Shown here: positions 52,068 to 59,677 of the stretch, piece after piece
Layout of the letters: every line of letters starts with the position of its first letter
How positions within the stretch are numbered: the stretch's first letter is position 1
Made by a program: the position numbers and the translations under genes
DNA from: a virus
Length of the DNA: 61,901 nucleotides
Reading direction: 5' to 3' (one strand)
IMG/VR virus record: IMGVR_UViG_3300017960_000670
Span: 1-61,901 of that record
Notes under the pieces: generated by a model
What the model was told of the DNA's origin: nothing
The model's input: only the letters and a program-made list of their open reading frames with translations
Database searches by the model: none

Positions 52068-52096
52068 AACTATACAACCCGCTGAAAGCATTTATG
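52068..52096 (-). promoter_or_regulatory. class A promoter
   Basis: CATAAA, 16 bases, then GGTTGTATAGTTA on the minus strand (TATAGT in place of TATAAT). The upstream box lies in AGCATAAATGCT, a short palindrome that overlaps the stop of the SbcD-like gene. A clear leader with AGGAGG follows before the ATG at 52030. Confidence 0.65.
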
Positions 52097-53012
52097 CTCT
52101 TTTTTTCAAAATATAGTCAATAACTTCCTTCCGGATGCCCTTTTGCTTTGCTGCCTTTTCAATCATATCAAAGACGTCAGTAGATTCGGCTTCGAGTTCG
52201 CGAATCCGTTGGACGAATCCTGATGCGTCTACCATCTCCGGTTGTTCTCGCACGCCTTCTAAGATTGATGTTCCGAAAACTTCCTCTCCCGACAGCGCAG
52301 ACTTCAACTCGATTTCTTCAACTTCAACCGGCTTGCCCGGAACTGCTGTCAATATTCCTACCTTAACCTTACGGCCTTTTTCGTTGATCGCAAGTCGCGC
52401 CAATGCGCCGGGAGACCAAACTAACGTCTTGTCGTCACCGCTGGGTTTCATTCCTAAATGATAATCACCAAACACAACAGCGCTGTAGTTGCAGGGCAGA
52501 AAATCCTGAATTAAGTACGTTTTGAAAGGCTTGCTCGAATCCGTGATAAGATGATGCGCGGCAAGAATTGCCTTCTTTTTTCTCGATACAGGCCGTTCGA
52601 ATGCTTGCAAAAAATTATCATAGCAATGGCAAGGGTACAAAATCGCATCGCCAACATCTGTCGGAGTGCGGATCGTTTTAAGTTGACAGCAATGTCTCTC
52701 CATAAAATTCAACGTTGACGAAGCATAACTGCCCTCGTTGTATCCAACTAAATCGTGTTGCCCAATGATTGCGTAAGTCGTCACCCTCGCATCACAAATA
52801 ATATCCATCACGTCATTGAGGATTTCGTAACTAAAAATGCGATGATTATTGAAAAAATCGCCCAGAAAAAGCGCGCAGTCGACTGCGGCGTCATCCGCAA
52901 TCTGATAAACCTCAAGTAACTTTGCTATCAGGTTGTTAGAAAATTTATCAATGCGGTGGATGGGGCGTTTTCCAGTGACGTGGAAATCCGCGTAGACAAT
53001 AATTTTGGTCAT
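52092..53012 (-). CDS. SbcD/Mre11-like metallophosphoesterase
   Basis: A 306-residue nuclease with the five phosphoesterase motifs: DFH (Asp 9, His 11), GDF (51-53), GQHD (84-87), AAHH and GDYH. Two metal ions would sit among these. SbcD/Mre11 partners with SbcC/Rad50; the only Rad50-like gene here is the half-length one at 30494, 20 kb away. The class A -10 box ends five bases above the ATG, so the mRNA may be leaderless. Confidence 0.88.
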   Translation of the reverse strand: MTKIIVYADFHVTGKRPIHRIDKFSNNLIAKLLEVYQIADDAAVDCALFLGDFFNNHRIFSYEILNDVMDIICDARVTTYAIIGQHDLVGYNEGSYASSTLNFMERHCCQLKTIRTPTDVGDAILYPCHCYDNFLQAFERPVSRKKKAILAAHHLITDSSKPFKTYLIQDFLPCNYSAVVFGDYHLGMKPSGDDKTLVWSPGALARLAINEKGRKVKVGILTAVPGKPVEVEEIELKSALSGEEVFGTSILEGVREQPEMVDASGFVQRIRELEAESTDVFDMIEKAAKQKGIRKEVIDYILKKRA

Positions 53013-53016
53013 GCTA

Positions 53017-53048
53017 TATTATACAACCGACGGCGAGAAAATTTTCAC
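53017..53048 (-). promoter_or_regulatory. class A promoter next to its start codon
   Basis: GTGAAA, 19 bases (or TGAAAA, 18), then GGTTGTATAATA. The -10 box is only five bases from the ATG of the SbcD-like gene, placing the expected transcription start at or inside the start codon. No ribosome binding site is present. Confidence 0.65.
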
Positions 53049-53410
53049 TTTTTCTGATTTTTAGCCCATTCAGTCGCTTCTTCAATGACATCAAGGGCTT
53101 TGTTCCCAACGTAGGCTGGGATGCTCGAAACGGCGTGCTTTCTGGCGTATTCCACCCTATTTTGACCGTCTAACACGATGTACTTCGAAGTGAAACGGCT
53201 GAATCGCCTCTCGACAATAATTGGAGCATTTGGGGTACGTGAAAATCCTGATTTTGAAGCGATGTGGATACCGGGAAAACGCGGGTCGATTTTTGTCAAA
53301 TAGAATGTATCACTAACAAACCATGAGGGCGCAATATGATACGCAAATTCGTCAGACGCAAGCGAACGACGCATAATCTCTATGATTTGTTCTACGGAAA
53401 ATTCTTTCAT
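53045..53410 (-). CDS. small ParB-like domain protein
   Basis: A 121-residue protein whose second half, KYIVLDGQNRVEYARKH then SSIPAYVG, is the core of the ParB N-terminal domain (DGxxR, helix, then IPxxV). It may be a nuclease- or CTP-binding-type remnant. It is the third protein in the window with this fold, and the smallest. Confidence 0.72.
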   Translation of the reverse strand: MKEFSVEQIIEIMRRSLASDEFAYHIAPSWFVSDTFYLTKIDPRFPGIHIASKSGFSRTPNAPIIVERRFSRFTSKYIVLDGQNRVEYARKHAVSSIPAYVGNKALDVIEEATEWAKNQKK

Positions 53411-53428
53411 AGTTCACAGCAGAAAAGT

Positions 53429-53824
53429 TTATCTTACGTTAAAAACGGCTGCGCCCTCAATTATTTTCTTCAATTTGAATTTGGGGCTATATTTCTGCTG
53501 CAAATAAGCAAGCAATTCTTGCACGCGTGGGTCGTCTGGCCCCGAAAAAGGCGGCGTGGGTTGAGTGATGATCTTTGAAGAAGTGACAAACGGATGTCCT
53601 TTGAACCGGCCCAACTTAATATCAGCCGTTCCCTTCAAACCTCGTTTCGCTAAATCTGCTTTCAATGTATTAGACAAATGAGCAATGGCTTTAGTTGATT
53701 GCTCTTTGATATATTCTTTCGCACGTTCTTTTATGTCAAAGAAAACGCCTTTGAACATATCAGGCGGGCGTTGCTTTGAAAAGTATGAACGCGCGATCCT
53801 ATTTGCTATCTGTTGTTCTTTCAT
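53429..53824 (-). CDS. hypothetical protein
   Basis: A 131-residue basic protein, helical at the start (QQIANRIARSYFSK) and Pro-rich in the middle (QPTPPFSGPDDPR). It starts in a TGATG overlap with the membrane protein upstream. Function unknown. Confidence 0.76.
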   Translation of the reverse strand: MKEQQIANRIARSYFSKQRPPDMFKGVFFDIKERAKEYIKEQSTKAIAHLSNTLKADLAKRGLKGTADIKLGRFKGHPFVTSSKIITQPTPPFSGPDDPRVQELLAYLQQKYSPKFKLKKIIEGAAVFNVR

Positions 53825-54063
53825 CAATCAAACAACTTTTCCTTGACAAGAAGGATCAAGGCTTCAACTGGAATACCTAACCACAACGGACTACAAGTCC
53901 AAAGCCAACTCCAAGAAACTATGCTTGTCAATTTCAAAATCAGAAAGGCGACAAAAACAAGGATGGGAAGAAAAACAGCCAATACAATACCAAGTAAAAT
54001 GAATAAACCTCCTATTGGCATTACACCGTGTCGATCTTTTTGCTCTGGAATTTGTTCAGCCAT
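53824..54063 (-). CDS. small membrane protein, two predicted spans
   Basis: A 79-residue protein with two hydrophobic segments, about residues 18-43 (LFILLGIVLAVFLPILVFV) and 45-66 (Trp-rich), joined by a very short loop. A helical hairpin in the inner membrane is likely. Its short length recalls lysis or superinfection proteins, but no such family is recognisable. Confidence 0.75.
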   Translation of the reverse strand: MAEQIPEQKDRHGVMPIGGLFILLGIVLAVFLPILVFVAFLILKLTSIVSWSWLWTCSPLWLGIPVEALILLVKEKLFD

Positions 54064-54072
54064 AGATCACCC

Positions 54073-54492
54073 TTAAATGTAAATGCGCTCCGCGCCTGTT
54101 TTGCGCTCTTGTTCGCCGTCGTTGTTTTGCGTATCTGTTTTTGTGTAGACGTATGTTCCAGAATAACCCGGACCCGTTTCACTGCGCACTTGCGTTCCAT
54201 GCGTAAATGGAACCATCGATGGAATTGTTTGATCACAAACGATCTGACGATCTGTCTTTTCAACACGGATGTGTTCCAAGCCATGTCCCAAGCCTGCATT
54301 GTCAACTGCCGGAACGCCTGTCTTCACGGGAAATTCACGCGGCCAATTTTGTTCCAACTTCTGTGACTCATTGATTGTCGCTGGCGCAGCTTTTCCGGGA
54401 GTGTACCAATCACGACTTGCTTGCGCTGGTGCGTCTTGCAAGTAATATTCTTTGTCATCAAATTCAAATTCAAGTCTGGTATTAGCAGCCAT
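54073..54492 (-). CDS. hypothetical protein
   Basis: A 139-residue beta-rich soluble protein with no recognised motif. It starts in a TAATG overlap with the aldo/keto reductase gene. Composition and position would allow a virion or accessory role, but there is no evidence either way. Confidence 0.76.
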   Translation of the reverse strand: MAANTRLEFEFDDKEYYLQDAPAQASRDWYTPGKAAPATINESQKLEQNWPREFPVKTGVPAVDNAGLGHGLEHIRVEKTDRQIVCDQTIPSMVPFTHGTQVRSETGPGYSGTYVYTKTDTQNNDGEQERKTGAERIYI

Positions 54493-55445
54493 TATAGCCT
54501 CCCTCGCCTTTGAACCATGAGCCGTTTGAATTTCTTCCCTGAATCATAACCACCAAACTCTTTACGGAAAAAAGCTCCCCGTTCTTTATGATCTGACGCC
54601 CTGCCTATAATTTCCTTTTGTTGTTTATCGCTTAATTTGTGAAACGCTTTTGCAATAGCTACATTTTCTTCAAGTTGTTCCGGCGTGTCGTGCCCTACGA
54701 TGATCGTACTGACTGGTTGAGACAAAGCGAACGAAACGGTCTCCCACGGAGTTGTAACGCTTTCAGGATGAAAAATACGTCCTTGGGCAAATACTTTCAT
54801 TCCAACAATGCCCATCCCGCGACTGTCTGCTTTTGGAATAAGCATTTCTTCAAAAGAATCGCCCATTGCCGCATCCGCAGGATTACAAGGGCAAAGTACC
54901 GAATCAAAATCAAATCGACTCATCAATTCAAGCAATGGCTCTGGATGCGAATGCCCAGTAATTCCAAGATGCTTCACAACGCCTTGTTCGCGCATCTCAA
55001 TCAAAGCTTTTAATGAACCGTCTTTTGCAGTGACTTGATTTACTTCGTCGATGTTTCCAATGTTATGAATCTGCCAAAGATCAATGTAATCTGTTTTGAG
55101 CGTCTTCAATGAATCTTCAAGTTGCTCAAGCGACTTATCTCTTGTGCGCTCGTTTGTTTTTGTCGCGAGAAAAATCTCGTCTCTGAAATCAGGAATCACC
55201 TCACCATAAAACTTTTGCGACGGCCCGTAAGCCGGTGCTGTGTCGAAATAATTGATCCCCAAATCAAACGCGCGTCTAATAATATCGCGGCAATTTTTCT
55301 CGCCACCTTGAGTTTCCAAAGAACCTTGACCGCCCAATGAGAAAATCCCAACATCAAATCCAGTTTTCCCAAATGGGCGCTTGGGCATTTCTGGCCCAAG
55401 TATTTCATTTGCAATGCGGACAAGTTCTTTTGTAAGTTTGCTCAT
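54492..55445 (-). CDS. aldo/keto reductase with N-terminal ELVRIA helix
   Basis: A 317-residue AKR barrel: FDTAPAYGPS carries the catalytic Asp and Tyr, ATKTNE the Lys and DLWQIHNI the His, and TIIVGHDTPEQL the NADP-binding end. The first 20 residues, MSKLTKELVRIANEILG, precede the barrel and match the recurring helix motif rather than any AKR element. The substrate is unknown. It follows the tubulin-like gene with an ATGA overlap. Confidence 0.88.
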   Translation of the reverse strand: MSKLTKELVRIANEILGPEMPKRPFGKTGFDVGIFSLGGQGSLETQGGEKNCRDIIRRAFDLGINYFDTAPAYGPSQKFYGEVIPDFRDEIFLATKTNERTRDKSLEQLEDSLKTLKTDYIDLWQIHNIGNIDEVNQVTAKDGSLKALIEMREQGVVKHLGITGHSHPEPLLELMSRFDFDSVLCPCNPADAAMGDSFEEMLIPKADSRGMGIVGMKVFAQGRIFHPESVTTPWETVSFALSQPVSTIIVGHDTPEQLEENVAIAKAFHKLSDKQQKEIIGRASDHKERGAFFRKEFGGYDSGKKFKRLMVQRRGRL

Positions 55446-56857
55446 CTCAAACGCATTCTGTTTTGTTGATCGACTGCGCCAAGACGTTGAATTTCTTCCA
55501 TTCTTGCGTCTGGCTTTCCGAGTTCTCCAAATGCTGTGTAAACGACTAAATCCGGCTGTTCTTTTACGTTATCCATCGCTTCTCCCAACTTATAGATTCC
55601 ACGATGGACAACGCTATTTGTTTTCATGATCCGTCCAAGCATTTCAAATCCATGGTTCAAATAATCTTGCGGGACAGAATTCAAAATTTTGTCCTTGCCA
55701 ATTACAACGCCTGCTGCAACAGCCGCAGAGCCTAAATCAATATCAGCAACAAGAATGTTATGCTTCAAATTCTCTCTGATTGCAAAACTGATATCCGTTT
55801 CGTTCTGCCATTTGATCAATGGTGTTGCTCCAAATGTAATTACGCCACTCTTGAGGACATCTGCGAAATCTGCACGGTCAAACGTCGCAATTGTATTTTC
55901 GCCTTTCGCAGCCGCAATGTTGTTAAACAAGTGGAATAGCCCACTGATGCTTTGATTTGCGACGCTCCAAAACTGCGTAACTGGCAACCCCGGATATAGT
56001 TTGCTGATTCTGTCATTGTCGACAACTATCAATGGCGACATCGTCCTTTGAGACAATCTTCCACCTTTGTCTTTTCCAACACGTCCAAAAAGAACCTCAA
56101 GAACTTTTGAAGCGTTAGCGTTTACTTTCTGACTCTCATTGGACATCGGCATTGAAACCAACGCGCCAACAGCCGGTACCTGTTCCGGTCCGCCTTCCAG
56201 TTTGAAAGACTCTGCAATGTCGTGAGCAATATCGATCAATGTTTCAATTGATCCACTACCCGTTCCTCCCCCAGCGCCGATACAAACAATAATCCGTTCG
56301 AAGTCTTTTCCAAAACTCCGACGCATCAGATCATAAACGTTCTCATAATGCTTTTTGACTGCCTGTTCGCCCTTCTCTGGTTCCTTGCCTGCGCCGCCTT
56401 CCCCAATGTCCATAACAAACTTGTTTTCATCTGGGATATCAATTGCAACAAGGTCTTGACTGGTTGTGTTTACAGCACAAACGCGGCGATAACCAAGTTT
56501 GTAGAACGCTTCAACCATCCTCGCGCCAGCTTGACCTGCACCAACAAAAGCAATCTTGAACGCTACTTCGCACTGGTCCTTAATTATTTCCTTGCTTTCC
56601 TCTGCCGTTACAGGCATTGGAATATTTGGAACAAACAGTCCTGCTGCTGGCGCTTCTACAATTTCCTCCGTTGGTTTTTCTTCGCTCTTTGGCATATTTT
56701 GCTCCTGCGATTCGTCTCCAAAATTCGGATCAAGCTTTAAGTCTTTCTTGTCCTTTGCCATTTTCATATTCTCCTTATTGGCAGAATCAATATTGTCATC
56801 AGGCTTGATTTCATGACCGCCGATGATACCTTTACGTTCCCAAAGATTCTTTTCCAT
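55442..56857 (-). CDS. tubulin/FtsZ-superfamily GTPase
   Basis: A 471-residue protein. Residues 1-98 are a charged extension. The GTPase domain has GAGQAGARM (106-114), AVNTTSQDL (128-136) and GAGGGTGSG (194-202), the tubulin signature loop, followed by NDRI and an NQ..SG-type T7 region. It looks nearer FtsZ/CetZ than PhuZ. Phage tubulins can position DNA or replication sites. A second ATG at 56767 or 56761 has its own AAGGAG site, so two forms may be made. Confidence 0.9.
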   Translation of the reverse strand: MEKNLWERKGIIGGHEIKPDDNIDSANKENMKMAKDKKDLKLDPNFGDESQEQNMPKSEEKPTEEIVEAPAAGLFVPNIPMPVTAEESKEIIKDQCEVAFKIAFVGAGQAGARMVEAFYKLGYRRVCAVNTTSQDLVAIDIPDENKFVMDIGEGGAGKEPEKGEQAVKKHYENVYDLMRRSFGKDFERIIVCIGAGGGTGSGSIETLIDIAHDIAESFKLEGGPEQVPAVGALVSMPMSNESQKVNANASKVLEVLFGRVGKDKGGRLSQRTMSPLIVVDNDRISKLYPGLPVTQFWSVANQSISGLFHLFNNIAAAKGENTIATFDRADFADVLKSGVITFGATPLIKWQNETDISFAIRENLKHNILVADIDLGSAAVAAGVVIGKDKILNSVPQDYLNHGFEMLGRIMKTNSVVHRGIYKLGEAMDNVKEQPDLVVYTAFGELGKPDARMEEIQRLGAVDQQNRMRLR

Positions 56858-56886
56858 TTATATTCTCCGCCAAAAAAGACGGTGGA

Positions 56887-57309
56887 TTATTCAGCAATTC
56901 TGAGTGCATCAAGAACGGCAGAAGCTTTAATCGCTTTTATGTTGTTCTTGCGCATTTTCTCTGCACAAGATTTGCAAACTTCTTCCATTGCATTTGCTGT
57001 CATCATGCAATCAGGACACTCATCGACAATCCTCTCGAATGCGATTTTCATGGCTGTTTTTTCCATGGCTTTTTTCGTCCTTTTTTTGCGGGGTTCATGA
57101 CGCCAAGCCGTTCCCTCAATCTTATCCGCAAGAGAAGCACAAAATGCACCGGCATCAGTAATTCCTGAATCCGATTCTTCTATTTTCTTGATACACTTTG
57201 TAACTTTGTGCTTTACATCGCCCGTAAGGGTTTCCCAATACTTTTTCATGCTTTCTTTATTCCAACCCTCTGGCTTCTTTTCCCACTGCGCTCTCATCCT
57301 TCTTGACAT
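56887..57309 (-). CDS. hypothetical protein (YWETLTGDVKH family)
   Basis: A 140-residue protein with WNKESMKKYWETLTGDVKH, then VTKCIKKIE and GAFCASLADKIEGTAW. I recall this sequence pattern in unrelated phage and metagenomic proteins of unknown function. The C-terminal part has CPDC and CKSC, a possible zinc site, and ends LDALRIAE. It sits between the WGR block and the tubulin gene. Confidence 0.8.
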   Translation of the reverse strand: MSRRMRAQWEKKPEGWNKESMKKYWETLTGDVKHKVTKCIKKIEESDSGITDAGAFCASLADKIEGTAWRHEPRKKRTKKAMEKTAMKIAFERIVDECPDCMMTANAMEEVCKSCAEKMRKNNIKAIKASAVLDALRIAE

Positions 57310-57318
57310 CGTAATACC

Positions 57319-57687
57319 TCATTCAAATTCTACTTTGAACATCCATTTGCCAATCCGCTTTTTAGTTTGGAAGACTCTTTGGATAGCGTTCCAGCCGCCA
57401 TCGATTCCGTATTCGTCCTCGTCGTTTGCGAGAGCGTTGTAAAAAGCTTCCTTGATGTTCTTTCCTTTTCCAGCTATAATCCTAACCTCGCGTTTTGTCT
57501 TTACAATCCGTTCTGAGAAAAAGGATTCAAAAACAGATTTCGCAATTCTCGTTTCATGCTTTGGGTCTGCAATTTTCTGATGAATTTCTGCATCCAAAGT
57601 GTTGCACAAAACATCATCTTCATCTGCGTCTTCCGGCAGACCATAATCGCGTTGCATTCGCAATGGTTGTAATAATCTTCGCCGCAT
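57319..57687 (-). CDS. hypothetical protein
   Basis: A 122-residue basic alpha/beta protein (start MRRRLLQPLR) with IVKTKREVRIIAGKG in the middle. The ATG lies in a TAATG overlap with the WGR gene. No family recognised. Confidence 0.76.
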   Translation of the reverse strand: MRRRLLQPLRMQRDYGLPEDADEDDVLCNTLDAEIHQKIADPKHETRIAKSVFESFFSERIVKTKREVRIIAGKGKNIKEAFYNALANDEDEYGIDGGWNAIQRVFQTKKRIGKWMFKVEFE

Positions 57688-58142
57688 TAAAAACCCCAAG
57701 GCATAAACTTGGTCTTTTTGTATTTTCTCTTGGCGTTAATCTTTTTATTTGCCGCAGCAATTGCGTCACGTTTGTCTGGGCCTTTATACAGAATTGATTG
57801 ACGATGTTGTCCGGAGATGTATTTCTTTCCAATACGCCCCCAACTTGCGGCTGTGACGTAGTGCTCGCTTCTTTCCATATCGTCAAAAACAACTACGTAA
57901 TAGTACTTGTTATGGTCTGGTCCTTTTTTCAAAACACCACGCTGCTCTTTAACGTTTCTTTCACTCACGACGGTTCCATACCACTCATCAACTATTTTTG
58001 CTGATCCCAAATGAAACGCGCTTTGAATCTTGTCACGAATGCTTCTGAGTTGAGATGGATTCGCATCAACGACGGCCATCGGAATAGACACAAGTCGCTT
58101 TGCAATTTTGACAAGCTCGCGAGCCAGCTTTATACGATCCAT
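57687..58142 (-). CDS. WGR-domain protein with N-terminal ELVKIA helix
   Basis: A 151-residue protein. Residues 1-20 (IKLARELVKIAKRL) hold the recurring helix motif. Residues about 55-148 look like a WGR domain, the nucleic-acid-binding module of PARPs and bacterial DNA-binding proteins: YYYVVVFDD strand pair, SWGRIGKK at 100-107 and a helix with Lys-rich end. No catalytic domain follows. First gene under the class B motif at 58212. Confidence 0.8.
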   Translation of the reverse strand: MDRIKLARELVKIAKRLVSIPMAVVDANPSQLRSIRDKIQSAFHLGSAKIVDEWYGTVVSERNVKEQRGVLKKGPDHNKYYYVVVFDDMERSEHYVTAASWGRIGKKYISGQHRQSILYKGPDKRDAIAAANKKINAKRKYKKTKFMPWGF

Positions 58143-58175
58143 TTCTCAATCTCCTTTAGCGTTCGTCGAATACAT

Positions 58176-58211
58176 AAAAAAACCCTTTTACAGAATGTCT
58201 CTATAAAAAGG
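58176..58211 (-). terminator. rho-independent terminator or attenuator
   Basis: CCTTTTTATAG pairs with CTGTAAAAGGG (two G-U pairs) across a seven-base loop, followed by seven Ts on the minus strand. It lies just below the class B motif and above the WGR gene, so transcripts started there would meet it in the leader: an attenuator if class B is a promoter. Confidence 0.6.
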
Positions 58212-58230
58212 CAAATATAAAAAAATTATT
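58212..58230 (-). promoter_or_regulatory. class B promoter-like motif
   Basis: The minus strand reads AATAATTTTTTTATATTTG, eight bases past the stop of the kinase-like gene. It runs directly into the hairpin at 58176-58211. It matches the copies at 164, 13127 and 29237. Confidence 0.5.
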
Positions 58231-58238
58231 GTATTAAG

Positions 58239-58790
58239 TTAAGAGACGTAACTCAAAACATCATCGATGCGGCTGGTCCCTGTCCCGCTTACAATCTTGA
58301 AAGGGACGTCCCATTCCATCAAGATTCCCATCATAACGCTATGTACTGCAAACTGATACCACGGATTTATAGTCCTTACTTTATTGTCTTCAATTGGTAC
58401 AATCCCCCACGGACAAAAAATCAAATGTGTGTAAGTATTTGCGTGAGAACGACATGCGTTAATTATCTCGTCTACTATCTCGACTTCTTTTTGCAATTCA
58501 AGAATTGCGTATGCTGCAAGGTCGATACTTGTTCTATCTGTAACAAACGACGAATACTCGCTTTGTGTCTCTACTGTCTTTGCAAGGATTTCCTTTTGAC
58601 ATACTTCCAAAGCTAAGAATTTTTCGACAAAAATTTCACTGGACCAATCATAACCTTTTTTCTCAAGAATAGGGCGTGTAATGTCTTTTGCTGCAAGAAA
58701 TTGAATATCCAACTTTTTTGCAACGCTCAAACCAAGCCCTGACTTACCCGTTCCTGCTGACCCGATGATACCTAAACGAACATCCGTCAT
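58239..58790 (-). CDS. P-loop kinase-like protein
   Basis: A 183-residue P-loop protein with GIIGSAGTGKS (Walker A, about 7-17) and FVTDRTSIDLAAYA (Asp/Arg of the Walker B-like region). Its size and layout match the AAA_28/NadR-type or nucleotide-kinase group. No substrate-specific residues are clear. The ATG overlaps the preceding stop (ATGA) with GGAG upstream. Confidence 0.8.
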   Translation of the reverse strand: MTDVRLGIIGSAGTGKSGLGLSVAKKLDIQFLAAKDITRPILEKKGYDWSSEIFVEKFLALEVCQKEILAKTVETQSEYSSFVTDRTSIDLAAYAILELQKEVEIVDEIINACRSHANTYTHLIFCPWGIVPIEDNKVRTINPWYQFAVHSVMMGILMEWDVPFKIVSGTGTSRIDDVLSYVS

Positions 58791-59677
58791 AGTAATCTCC
58801 ACGCATCAGGCTTCAACGTTTCAAACCTGAATTGATCAAACCATTGAAGCAACGGCTCAGCTTTCCGTGGCGCACATTTCAAACCCGGTAACGCGTCAAT
58901 CTTATCCATTTTCTTCAACGACCGAGCAACGCGCAACCGTTTTTCGTTGTCCAAAACGGCCTGTTCTTTTTTCTTGCGCTTCTCTTTGCAACTCAAACCA
59001 CTTAAGACGCAATCAACATCTCCATATTCCTTCACAAACTTTACAGCCCACTTTTCCCCAACGCCGGGCACTCCGTGAATGTTATCAGAACTGTCGCCAG
59101 CAAGCGCCCCTACGTCAACCCAAAGCGCTGGTTCAAATCCAAAGTTTTCAATGAAAACCTTGCGCGTCCAATAATTAGTTTTCATTGCGTCATAGACGTG
59201 AGTGTTTTCAGAAAGCACTTGATAGTAATCTTGATCAGAAGTCACAATAACATTCAGTCCGCCGTTTTCATCATTGTATTTTGCGTACGTATAAATAATA
59301 TCATCGGCTTCAACGCCTTTCCTCGTAACCTGCATTACTCGTGCAAATTTCAAACCTTCCTTCAGCACGGGCAGCTGTTCAAACATACATTGAATATCCG
59401 GCGGCAGTGCTTCGTCTGGTTCCCGTTTTCGATTGGCCTTGTATTCGGAAGGGATCAAACCTTCTTCAACTGCTATTTTTGATTCAGCTAACCGCCGATC
59501 ATATCCGCCATCCCAAGCTACAACAGGAAAATAGTTTGGAAACTTTTTCCGCAAAGCAACCAAGCTTCTGAAAAATCCATAGAGCAAAGAAACTGGGACG
59601 CCTTTTGATGTTAGTTTTTTGTGCGTCCAATGAACTCGAAAGGCAAGATTATTTCCATCAATCAAAAGTAGATTCAT
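58787..59677 (-). CDS. 5'-3' exonuclease / flap endonuclease
   Basis: A 296-residue FEN-type nuclease: LLLIDGNNLAFR (first metal Asp), VVAWDGG, EADDIIYTYA and TSDQDYYQ hold the acid cluster, and GDSSDNIHGVPGVGEKWA is the helix-three-turn-helix that binds DNA. It matches phage RNase H and Pol I 5' nuclease domains, which remove RNA primers and flaps. Overlaps recA by ATGA. Confidence 0.92.
   Translation of the reverse strand: MNLLLIDGNNLAFRVHWTHKKLTSKGVPVSLLYGFFRSLVALRKKFPNYFPVVAWDGGYDRRLAESKIAVEEGLIPSEYKANRKREPDEALPPDIQCMFEQLPVLKEGLKFARVMQVTRKGVEADDIIYTYAKYNDENGGLNVIVTSDQDYYQVLSENTHVYDAMKTNYWTRKVFIENFGFEPALWVDVGALAGDSSDNIHGVPGVGEKWAVKFVKEYGDVDCVLSGLSCKEKRKKKEQAVLDNEKRLRVARSLKKMDKIDALPGLKCAPRKAEPLLQWFDQFRFETLKPDAWRLL

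Noticed and set aside
50852-53410. ParABS partition system
   Set aside because: Two ParB-like proteins lie here, but no ParA ATPase or repeated centromere sites are visible.
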